Below are positions 5,952 to 12,891 of a stretch of 13,528 nt of DNA, in pieces; within the stretch, counting starts at the first letter, position 1, and the number at the start of each line of letters is the position of its first letter. Origin of the DNA: Bifidobacterium sp. (GTDB lineage: Bacteria > Actinomycetota > Actinomycetes > Actinomycetales > Bifidobacteriaceae); the NCBI GenBank assembly GCA_022739095.1, contig JAIJEI010000037.1, forward strand, positions 1-13,528, written 5' to 3'. Made by a program: the position numbers and the translations under genes. The notes under the pieces are model-generated. The model searched no databases. It had not been told where the DNA came from and saw only the letters and a list, made by a program, of their open reading frames with translations.

Positions 5952-8072
5952 ATGAAACGATGTGCACAATGCGGCAATGCGGTTCCTGACAATATGATGT
6001 TCTGCACGCGGTGCGGAGCCCCGGTACCGGCGGACGCTACGGTAGTGGCATCGCGCGGGATTCCGCAGCCGGGTGTGCCGCAGCCGCAGCCGAGCGTTCC
6101 GCAGCCGGGCACGCCCCAGCCTATCCCGCAAGCAGGCGTGCCACGACCGGGTGCCCCGCGGTCTGGTGTGCCGCAGCCGAGCGTACCTCGGCCGAATGCG
6201 CCTCAAACGAATATTCCGCAACCGGGCATTTCCAGTCCGAACGGTCCAATGCCTGGCGGCCAGGTGCCGGGCAGCCCGGTACCCGGAGCGTATGCCGGTG
6301 CCGCCGGTGCCGTTCCTCCGGCAGGAATCCCGACCTCGAACAATGGCATGCCAACCGGTGCAGGCGTGCCCAACAACGGCAATGGTGCCGACAACAACGG
6401 CAAGAAGTCTCGTAAAATATTGCCAATCATCATAGCGATTATTGTGGTAGTGGCGCTGATAGCCGGCGGCATCATGGGCTTTATATTCTGGCGTAACGCG
6501 CACCAGAAGGCCGAGGCCAAGCCAACGACTACCTCCAGCACCACCAAGTCGAAACCTAAAACAACAACCAAAGACCAGCATAAAACCAAACCCGAGCCCG
6601 CCAAGCCGGCAGCCACCGAAGTGACGATGACCGATTTCTCATGCGACGGCAACTCCGCCAGTGACTGGAAGTGGACTGGCGGCGCGATGGTCTCGAACGT
6701 CATCCACTGCTGGGATGGGGATTCCTCGGTCGATTCGGATTCGTCGTCAAGTTCGTCCAGCGATTCGTTGGACGGCAGTGGCGAATATGCCTTCGGCGTC
6801 TGGACGCCGGCGCTGGATGAATCGAAGGAAATCCACGTATCCATGCTCGAATCGGGGGAGAAGGAGTATTCCGAGCCCCAGGTCGCCGCCACGTACGGCG
6901 ATAATCCGGCGGTATTCGTGTTCTATGCGGTGAAAACCAAGGCAGTGGGCACCACGCCGGAAAGCGTGCATCTGTTCGCTCACGAGGTCGATCTCGATAC
7001 CGGCGAACTGTCCGACCGCATCGACCTGCGAACCGAGGAAGACAACCTTATCGACTATGAGCAGGGTTACGAATACTCGTTGCTCGCCGAGTCCCGCAAC
7101 ATGGTGGCCATCAAGAAAACGTGGCATAGCGATGAAAAATACACCGCTAACAAGGACGAGCGCTCAGCGACCATCAACCACACGCAGGTGATGGGCGTAA
7201 CTCATGACAGTGATACCGCCAAGGTATTGCAGACCTTCCAAGACAAAATCGTGCTTACCACTGATTCTGGCGGGTACCAGTATACGAAACAGGTCAATGC
7301 CTCCGCGAGCGGCGTGAGCTTGTACGACGCATATATGGTGCGGGACAATTCGTACCACCTGTATTCGGTCGAAGACAACAAGGAAATCATGAGTTTCCCG
7401 TTAAATTACTGCGATACGGACTGCTCAAGTTGTGATTTGAGCCGAATGCGGTATCTCGGCAAGAACATGTATGTGACCGATGATTCGTATAGCGGCAAGT
7501 TTGTCATCGATAGCACGACCGGCAAACGGCAATCGTTGGACGCCGTGCTGGGACTGAGCAAGGATGAGGACGTCAAGGCCATTGACCAATTCTCCGACGG
7601 CACCCTCTACGTGCAGACGGATGGTAACGGCAACGAAAGCAAACGCGTGTTCCTGCTGTCGTCCGATCTGAAGCCCACGGAAGTGTTGGATGGGCCGCAG
7701 TGGGGTCGTCTGTTGCTGACCGACGGCAGTTTCAAGGGCATCAACTATCTGACCAAGACCATATACGTGAAGACCACGGATGAGCAGATCATCGTTGATG
7801 CGCAAGGCAAGTCCGTAGGCAAGTACACGCAATTGCCATTGGGTGATGATTCCACGGTGTGCGACCATGCCGCTATGGAATGGATGGCGTGGAGCCCGGA
7901 ATCCAGCGGAGACGTGATTGTGACCATCGGTCAGGCCCCGGGCGACCCCGCACCGGATCTGAGCAACAGTTCGTCGCAAAGCGAGAGTGATTCGGATTCG
8001 TCGGACTCGGAGTCGGACTCGTCAAGTTCGTCGAGCTCATCCAGCGATAACAAGTCAGACTCGAAGAAGTAA
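5952..8072 (+). CDS. Zinc-ribbon, single-pass membrane protein with large external domain
   Basis: The 706-residue protein begins with a zinc ribbon, Cys4-x2-Cys7 and Cys18-x2-Cys21, followed at once by DATVVAS (28-34), a possible phospho-Thr site. Residues about 37-125 are a Pro/Gln-rich segment with PQPGVP-type units, then a Gly/Asn stretch, a basic KKSRK stop and a membrane helix at about 156-180 ending in FIFW. Outside lie a Lys/Thr/Pro stalk (185-225), a globular region of about 450 residues I cannot name (Cys in pairs, such as YCDTDCSSC, may form disulfides), and a Ser/Asp/Glu tail from about 676. Topology is N-terminus inside, as in zinc-ribbon envelope proteins of the TcaA sort. It may sense or bind something at the cell surface and report to the FHA partners. 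It follows the DUF6382/FHA gene by 50 bases and ends 11 bases before a terminator hairpin. Function is not known to me. Confidence 0.85.
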   Translation: MKRCAQCGNAVPDNMMFCTRCGAPVPADATVVASRGIPQPGVPQPQPSVPQPGTPQPIPQAGVPRPGAPRSGVPQPSVPRPNAPQTNIPQPGISSPNGPMPGGQVPGSPVPGAYAGAAGAVPPAGIPTSNNGMPTGAGVPNNGNGADNNGKKSRKILPIIIAIIVVVALIAGGIMGFIFWRNAHQKAEAKPTTTSSTTKSKPKTTTKDQHKTKPEPAKPAATEVTMTDFSCDGNSASDWKWTGGAMVSNVIHCWDGDSSVDSDSSSSSSSDSLDGSGEYAFGVWTPALDESKEIHVSMLESGEKEYSEPQVAATYGDNPAVFVFYAVKTKAVGTTPESVHLFAHEVDLDTGELSDRIDLRTEEDNLIDYEQGYEYSLLAESRNMVAIKKTWHSDEKYTANKDERSATINHTQVMGVTHDSDTAKVLQTFQDKIVLTTDSGGYQYTKQVNASASGVSLYDAYMVRDNSYHLYSVEDNKEIMSFPLNYCDTDCSSCDLSRMRYLGKNMYVTDDSYSGKFVIDSTTGKRQSLDAVLGLSKDEDVKAIDQFSDGTLYVQTDGNGNESKRVFLLSSDLKPTEVLDGPQWGRLLLTDGSFKGINYLTKTIYVKTTDEQIIVDAQGKSVGKYTQLPLGDDSTVCDHAAMEWMAWSPESSGDVIVTIGQAPGDPAPDLSNSSSQSESDSDSSDSESDSSSSSSSSSDNKSDSKK

Positions 8073-8083
8073 ACGGCAACAAT

Positions 8084-8148
8084 AAACCGCAGGTACCGTA
8101 CGGGTACAAGTTGTTCTCACAGCTTGCTTGGTACGTTACCTGCGGTTT
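8084..8148. terminator. Long hairpin between convergent operons, probable two-way terminator
   Basis: The arms AAACCGCAGGTACCGTAC (8084-8101) and GTACGTTACCTGCGGTTT (8131-8148) pair over 17 of 18 positions, with one mismatch, around a 29-base loop. The outer A/T bases give TTTCTT after the hairpin on the plus strand and TTTATTGTT on the minus strand. It starts 11 bases after the zinc-ribbon gene and lies 45 bases beyond the end of the minus-strand FHA gene, so it can end both transcripts. The loop is longer than usual for an intrinsic terminator. Confidence 0.8.
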
Positions 8149-8158
8149 CTTGATATCT

Positions 8159-8167
8159 GGGGGGGGG
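8159..8167. repeat. Homopolymer run of nine G
   Basis: Nine consecutive G on the plus strand sit between the terminator hairpin and the stop codon of the minus-strand FHA gene (26 bases past that stop). Such runs are prone to slippage and to sequencing error. It is outside any coding region here. Confidence 0.9.
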
Positions 8168-8193
8168 TATCGCTGGCCTGTACAGTCCAGAGG

Positions 8194-8805
8194 TCACTGC
8201 TGTTCGGAGAACTGGAAGAACTGGTCTCCGATACGCACCGTGGCAGGCGCGCTGAGCTTGAGCGGTGTGCCCTTGGTGACTTGGGTCTCCTGGCCGTCGG
8301 CGATGATGTAGGTGCCGTTCAACGAGCCATAGTCCTCGATCCACAACGCGCCATCGGTATCGATGCTGATGGCGGCGTGATTACGGGACGTGGTGCGGGT
8401 CGGGTCTTCGATACGCTCGGCCTTGGCACCCTGCGGCACATCCATGGATGGCTTGCGGCCCAACAGTGTGCTCTTGTCGATCACGATGGTCTGGCCGGTG
8501 ACATCGTTATGCAGCAGATACGTTTTCTTCGGTGCCTTGGAAGTGAACGACGAGGAGAGCACGGTGCTGTCCCAGTCTTCGATGTCACCTTCGGCGGCAT
8601 GAGGCGTGGTATCCGCCGGCGCGGAGGTGGCTGCGGCGGGCTTGGCGGCAAAAGTGCCACTGGCCTGCGCGGTGCCGGTATCCAGCTGCCCATAATCATT
8701 GTGCTGCGGCTCAGCGGTGCCGGCCGCGGAGGCCAGGGCGCCTTCCACCGGATCGTCAGAATACCAACCCAGTTCAGGTGCTGGAGGGTAGGGAAGTTTG
8801 GCCAT
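8194..8805 (-). CDS. FHA domain protein with N-terminal Thr motif
   Basis: A 203-residue soluble protein. The first 75 residues are Ala/Thr/Pro-rich and disordered-looking, followed by an acidic stretch and the motif DWDSTVLSSSF (77-87). Residues about 95-200 form an FHA domain: LLGRKPS near 114-120, TTSRNHAAI near 138-146 and DYGSLNGTY near 158-166, so the phosphothreonine-binding residues are kept. The layout, a short tail with a Thr site followed by one FHA domain, recalls GarA/OdhI and FhaB, where the kinase phosphorylates the tail and the FHA domain binds it or a partner. A role as reader of the local kinase/phosphatase pair is inferred. It is the last gene of the minus-strand operon, 15 bases after the LRV gene; AAAGGA upstream serves as a ribosome site. 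The gene ends before a G run and a terminator hairpin. Confidence 0.9.
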   Translation of the reverse strand: MAKLPYPPAPELGWYSDDPVEGALASAAGTAEPQHNDYGQLDTGTAQASGTFAAKPAAATSAPADTTPHAAEGDIEDWDSTVLSSSFTSKAPKKTYLLHNDVTGQTIVIDKSTLLGRKPSMDVPQGAKAERIEDPTRTTSRNHAAISIDTDGALWIEDYGSLNGTYIIADGQETQVTKGTPLKLSAPATVRIGDQFFQFSEQQ

Positions 8806-8820
8806 GATGATGCCGTCCTT

Positions 8821-9423
8821 TCACTGACGGGAAGCCAGAGCGGCGTTGATCGCCGGGTCGCCGAGCTGGCCCAGCCATTCGATCAGTGCCGGATAGGTGT
8901 TGGGGTTACGTGCGATGCAGGCGCGTAGTTCAGGCGCGTACTGGGCAATCTGGGCGATTTGCATCTGGTCGGTGGTGGTCAGGGCCTGTTCGGCGGTGAA
9001 GCCATAAGGATTGGTGGCCGCAGGCTCCTCGAATGCCGCCTGAGCCGCGGGCTGCTGAGCTTGTTCGGCGGCGGGCTGCTGGGCTGCGTACTGGTCGGCA
9101 GCGGGCTGAGCTGCGGCGTACTGGTCGGCGGCGTAAGCGTCTGCAGGCTGCTGCTCGGCAGCCTGCTGGGCCGCCTGTGCCGGGGCTTCCTGATCCTGGG
9201 CTGGGCCGCCGAATGCCTCGGCGGTGAACCCGTATTGCGCCAGGGTCTCGCGGGCGCGCTCATCGCCGAACTCGGCGATCCAACGCTTCAAGCCTGGGTA
9301 ACAACGCGGATTTACGGCGACGTTTGCGCCGAATTCCGGATTCTCGTAGGCGATTTTTGCCAACAGAATCGGGTCCGCGTTCGGATCCTGCACGGCAGCG
9401 ACCGCAGCATCATAATCAACCAT
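8821..9423 (-). CDS. Variant leucine-rich repeat (LRV) protein
   Basis: A 200-residue protein with two similar short helical modules joined by a low-complexity linker. The N-terminal module (1-62) has DPNADPILLAKIAYENPEFGANVAVNP in sense: helices ending in P-x-L/N-P turns, then CYPGLKRWIAEFGD. The C-terminal module (about 138-200) repeats the pattern with QIAQIAQYAPELRACIARNP followed by TYPALIEWLGQLGDP. This matches the variant leucine-rich repeat domain found in many actinobacterial proteins, thought to bind proteins. The linker (about 74-135) is rich in Gln, Ala and Pro with QYAA/QPAA units. No signal peptide or membrane helix is present. Start ATG 9423 has a near-perfect ribosome site. 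It lies 26 bases after the phosphatase gene and 15 before the FHA gene; an adaptor role in the same pathway is inferred. Confidence 0.85.
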   Translation of the reverse strand: MVDYDAAVAAVQDPNADPILLAKIAYENPEFGANVAVNPRCYPGLKRWIAEFGDERARETLAQYGFTAEAFGGPAQDQEAPAQAAQQAAEQQPADAYAADQYAAAQPAADQYAAQQPAAEQAQQPAAQAAFEEPAATNPYGFTAEQALTTTDQMQIAQIAQYAPELRACIARNPNTYPALIEWLGQLGDPAINAALASRQ

Positions 9424-9429
9424 GGGATT

Positions 9430-9437
9430 ACCTCCTT
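9430..9437 (-). promoter_or_regulatory. Strong ribosome binding site of the LRV gene
   Basis: On the minus strand AAGGAGGT stands six bases before ATG 9423. It is the best Shine-Dalgarno match in the window and suggests that the LRV protein is made in larger amount than the proteins upstream in the operon. Confidence 0.85.
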
Positions 9438-9449
9438 ATGTTCGCTCGG

Positions 9450-10382
9450 TTATGCCGAACGTATGGTCCGTAGTGTTTGTAGTGTTGCGTCTTCAATGGT
9501 GCCAATGTCCTCGCCCTCGTCCAGTTTAAAAGCGCTGAACGCGTGATGTTCGGGTTCGGTCAGTGGCATATCGGCCACAATCACAGTGATATTGTCGGTT
9601 CCGCCCGCATCGAGCGCGGCCGCCACCAAGGCGTCCACGGCTTCCTGCGGACTGGAATGCGCTGCGGCGATGGCCGCAATCTGTTCGTCTGACACTTCGC
9701 CGTGCAATCCATCCGAACAGATGATGAAACGGCCGGTCAGATCGGCAACATATATGTCAGGCACAATGCCGTCCGGATCGCCCAAGCATTGGGTGATGAT
9801 GTTGCGTGGAATGGTCGCCTCCGCCTCTTCCGGCAGCATCTGCCCGGAATCGATGGCTTCCTGGCGCTGGGAATGGTCTCGCGTGATGCGGGTCAGCGAG
9901 GCGGCGTCCCATACGGGAATGATATCCGTGGCGGGAGCATCGGCATGCGCCAACGGACTGAGATGGTAGGTTCGGGAATCGCCGACATTGATCACATAGG
10001 TCTGGTCCGAGAAGTCCTGATTATCGGCGTCGCCAAAGAGAGCAGCGCTGCGGGCGCTGGCGGAATCCGCATGATCTTGGGGCAGTACCAAACCGGAGCA
10101 GGTCGTGCCGGCCACGCCGCCAAGGCGGTCTCCCAGATCGAGAATGTCGTGCTGGGCCCGGGCCAAGGTGTCGTCGATATCCTGACGGGTGCGTGAAGGC
10201 ATGGCGGCCAATTGTGCGAAATGCTGGGCAGCCAACTGGCTGGCTTGCTCGCCGCCCATGCCGCCGCCCATGCCGTCACAGACCATGAACACGCCTTGTT
10301 GCGCGAATCCGGTGTCTTGGTTGTTTTTGCGCCTAAGACCCACGTCGCTGGTCATCGCGATACGGATGGAGCCTGTGGTCAT
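9450..10382 (-). CDS. PP2C-family protein serine/threonine phosphatase
   Basis: A 310-residue soluble phosphatase. The PP2C motifs occur in order: SDVGLRRKNNQD (12-23), VCDGMGGGMGGEQAS (34-48, Asp36 a metal ligand), INVGDSRTY (131-139), ITRDHS (166-171), ITQCLGD (196-202), ICSDGLHGEVSD (221-232, Asp224) and GGTDNITVIVAD (260-271, Asp263). These supply the acidic metal cluster that hydrolyses phospho-Ser/Thr, so it should be active. A 40-residue acidic tail follows the catalytic domain. In actinobacteria such PstP/PrpC enzymes oppose PknB-like kinases; no kinase lies in this window, but one is expected upstream of DUF58. The start at ATG 10382 is inside the transglutaminase-like gene (50-base overlap) with GAGGG a few bases before it, which indicates translational coupling. 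The LRV gene follows after 26 bases. Confidence 0.95.
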   Translation of the reverse strand: MTTGSIRIAMTSDVGLRRKNNQDTGFAQQGVFMVCDGMGGGMGGEQASQLAAQHFAQLAAMPSRTRQDIDDTLARAQHDILDLGDRLGGVAGTTCSGLVLPQDHADSASARSAALFGDADNQDFSDQTYVINVGDSRTYHLSPLAHADAPATDIIPVWDAASLTRITRDHSQRQEAIDSGQMLPEEAEATIPRNIITQCLGDPDGIVPDIYVADLTGRFIICSDGLHGEVSDEQIAAIAAAHSSPQEAVDALVAAALDAGGTDNITVIVADMPLTEPEHHAFSAFKLDEGEDIGTIEDATLQTLRTIRSA

Positions 10383-12891
10383 GACGTCTTTCCCTCATAC
10401 GCGCGCGCTTGACATGCGTCGTGTGCGGCTTTGCTGCGTGTCTTTTTGACAGTATAGCCACGCTTTTCAGGGAAAGTCGTGTACGTATCCTCCTGAAACG
10501 CGGCAAAGAGGCGAGCATTGCCTTGCGCAATTGGTCGACTCCTGTCCAATATGTGGTGGCTTGGCCCGATTCAATGTCTTGCCCCGAGAACGTGGCGTAG
10601 TCGGCTTCCCGGCCAAGCTGGATTAAAGCCTGATCATCTGTGTCGAGTTGGCGGGCGATGGCACCGGCCTGATCTCGACGAGTGCCCTTGGCCGTAATAC
10701 CGCTTTGCTCGGCAAGCATGCGTATGGCATTCCAACCTGCTGCCACACGGGCTTTCGGACTGCCATGCCGCCGCGCTCGCGCCAGCAGCATGGCCTTGAA
10801 CATCAGAATCAGACCGCAGACGATGAGTAGGGTCCACAATGGGCTGCCGTACAGGGCCACCTTACGGGTCACTCGCCAGAACCGCACCCAGAACAGGTTG
10901 GTCGACGAATCATCGGCGTCGGCGCCGGCCAGTGAGCTTTGGCCCTTGGCTTGCGTCTGATCGCGCAGCGGATCGGTCAACGGCATCGGTGGTTGCCGGA
11001 CCAGCGTCTGCGGATTCGGCGGCGTCAGGTTCTGGTTTTCATCAGGCACCTTGGTTTCCTTGGGTGTCGGATAGAACGCCACCCATCCTAGGCCCTGCAA
11101 TTTGATTTCCACCCAGGCGGTGACATCGTTGCCGGTGAATTCGATTTTGGTGCCATTGCCCGAGGTCTTCTCCGTACGGGCGTCGGTGATTTCGCCATCT
11201 TTGTTTTTCGGCAGGAAGCCCAAGACCACACGGGAAGGCAGTCCAAGCTCACGGGCCATCAGTGCCATGGCTGAGGCATACTGCTCGGAGTCGCCCACCA
11301 TGGCCGTGCCTGCCAGCAGCTTGTTGATGCGGTAGTTGCCATGGCCGGCATCGGAGGGATAGTCACCTTCAAGTCCATGAGAGAACCATCCGGAGTCTTT
11401 CAACGTGTCGGCCAATGCCGTGGCCGCGGCACCGCCCGATGATTGGCCACCGGCGATGGATGTGGCCAGTTTGCTGGCTGAATCGGGAACGTCCTGGGCT
11501 TCCGGTTGGGTGATGCGGGCTGCGGCCGCGCTGCTGATCTGCTTATCGGTGGACTTGCGGGCGATGATGCCGGATTCGGTATAGGTGAGTCCCTTGCGTG
11601 TGCCGGCGGGAATAATGGCGGAATCGGTATCCGCGTTGTAGTAGAACGTGTCATTGCCGTTGTCGGCATCGTTGGCGAAGCTCACGCCAGTGGCCGCTCC
11701 AGCCAGCGGCAGCCAGGTGTCGGTCAATCCCTGATTGACGGTGAAGGTCGCAGTGAAGGATTCGCCTTGCTCATCCGCCTTGATCGTGGTGCCCACGCGG
11801 TGATAATTCGAGGAGTCCGTGGCTTCGGAAGAATCGGACAGGTTCCATACTGTGCCGTCGAATCGATCCATCACCGTAAGTTTGACCGGTGTTCCGGCCG
11901 GCAGATTATGGACGGTCAGCAACACGTCTTTTTTGTGGTCCTTGATATAGGATCGCATGCCGCTGAGCGGGCTGGTGTAATCATAGGGGCTTAACGGCGG
12001 ATCGTAGCGGTCACGCAGCACGAAACGGTCCTGCGGCGCCAGCAACGTGCCCCCGAAAGCAAGGCCGGCAGCGAGCACGACGATGATCAGCGCGGATATC
12101 CAGCGCCCCCATTCCAGCAGTTCAAGACGCCAAGACAGCCAGATAATCAGTAGCAAGGCAAAGGCAATACCGCAGATGGCACGTTGCCAGCCGCTGTCCG
12201 TACCCAGCAGAGCGCATACGGCCACGGCCGCCGCAAGGGGCAGTACTCCCACCAGAGACAACCATGCGTTGGCATTAATGGCAAACACGCCGGTGAGGAA
12301 CGTGAGCCACAGGCCGATGGTCCATACCGCCATCAGCACGCCGTCTTGCGTGCCCAGAGGCGGATCGACGGAAATAATGTACTTGAACGAGCCAAACGTC
12401 ATTTCCCAACCTGAACTCAAGGTCTTCAAAGTGGGAATCACGTAATGGGATGTGGTGGTACTCAGCGTTACCACCGGGCCGATGATGAATTGGGCAAACG
12501 CCAGAAACACGATTTGCCACCACAGTCGCAACGCCGGCAACATGCCCGCCAGAGCGATGATCGCGCCCAGCAAGGTGGCCGGTACAGCGGCAATCGTCCA
12601 AGTGGCCACGCCGCCGTACACGTCGATGAGATTGGCTTGCGCCAGCAACATCATTGCCGCTATGAGTACGAGGCTGGCGATTCGTTTGCCCCACGGCTGG
12701 CGACTGAGGCCCATGCCGCGAAGCGCATTGCCTCTGGTCATCCAGATAACCGAATGCGTGGAGTCGGCCCAGGAGCCGGTGGTGGTGGACGTGCCGGTGT
12801 ACGTGCCGGAGGAAGTTCCGGTGTACGTGCCGCTCGATCCGGCGTACGCGGCGGTATCGGCATTGGTGATACCGGAATGGTCGAAGGTCAT
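10333..12891 (-). CDS. Transglutaminase-like multi-pass membrane protein lacking the catalytic triad
   Basis: An 852-residue protein with TgpA-like layout: a Gly/Ser/Thr/Tyr-rich N-terminus, about six membrane helices between 70 and 284, a large external part (about 285-690), one more helix near 695-720 and a basic cytosolic tail. The external transglutaminase core is clear from GDSEQYASAMALMARELG (533-550), LPSRVVLGF, VTAWVEI and GWVAFYPTP. However, the canonical G-x-C is GDS (Ser535), the His before A-W-V is Thr591 and the Asp of F-D-P-T-P is Tyr607, so all three triad positions differ and thiol catalysis is not expected. Transglutaminase-like proteins beside AAA ATPase and DUF58 genes are common in actinobacteria; here the domain may bind wall material or proteins. 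ATG 12891 overlaps the DUF58 stop by four bases (ATGA). Its last 16 codons overlap the phosphatase gene. Confidence 0.92.
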   Translation of the reverse strand: MTFDHSGITNADTAAYAGSSGTYTGTSSGTYTGTSTTTGSWADSTHSVIWMTRGNALRGMGLSRQPWGKRIASLVLIAAMMLLAQANLIDVYGGVATWTIAAVPATLLGAIIALAGMLPALRLWWQIVFLAFAQFIIGPVVTLSTTTSHYVIPTLKTLSSGWEMTFGSFKYIISVDPPLGTQDGVLMAVWTIGLWLTFLTGVFAINANAWLSLVGVLPLAAAVAVCALLGTDSGWQRAICGIAFALLLIIWLSWRLELLEWGRWISALIIVVLAAGLAFGGTLLAPQDRFVLRDRYDPPLSPYDYTSPLSGMRSYIKDHKKDVLLTVHNLPAGTPVKLTVMDRFDGTVWNLSDSSEATDSSNYHRVGTTIKADEQGESFTATFTVNQGLTDTWLPLAGAATGVSFANDADNGNDTFYYNADTDSAIIPAGTRKGLTYTESGIIARKSTDKQISSAAAARITQPEAQDVPDSASKLATSIAGGQSSGGAAATALADTLKDSGWFSHGLEGDYPSDAGHGNYRINKLLAGTAMVGDSEQYASAMALMARELGLPSRVVLGFLPKNKDGEITDARTEKTSGNGTKIEFTGNDVTAWVEIKLQGLGWVAFYPTPKETKVPDENQNLTPPNPQTLVRQPPMPLTDPLRDQTQAKGQSSLAGADADDSSTNLFWVRFWRVTRKVALYGSPLWTLLIVCGLILMFKAMLLARARRHGSPKARVAAGWNAIRMLAEQSGITAKGTRRDQAGAIARQLDTDDQALIQLGREADYATFSGQDIESGQATTYWTGVDQLRKAMLASLPRFRRIRTRLSLKSVAILSKRHAAKPHTTHVKRARMRERRHDHRLHPYRDDQRRGS
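12791..12832 (-). repeat. Tandem SGTYTGTS repeat at the N-terminus of the transglutaminase-like protein
   Basis: An 18-base unit (GTKCCGGTGTACGTGCCG on the plus strand, K being G or T) occurs at 12791-12808 and 12815-12832, 24 bases apart. It encodes two eight-residue SSGTYTGT units at residues 19-34, in the cytosolic N-terminus, rich in possible phosphorylation sites. Confidence 0.7.

Noticed and set aside
5077..6581. Long minus-strand open frames opposite the FHA and zinc-ribbon genes
   Set aside because: They mirror the Pro/Ala-rich linkers of the plus-strand genes, give Arg/Cys/Gly-rich products without domains, and have no ribosome sites.
8128..9546. Plus-strand open frames opposite the FHA and LRV genes
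   Set aside because: They are antisense shadows of GC-rich genes with clear FHA and LRV motifs on the minus strand, and their products look random.
11070..11295. Active transglutaminase or protease
   Set aside because: All three catalytic positions are replaced, as read directly from the translated motifs.
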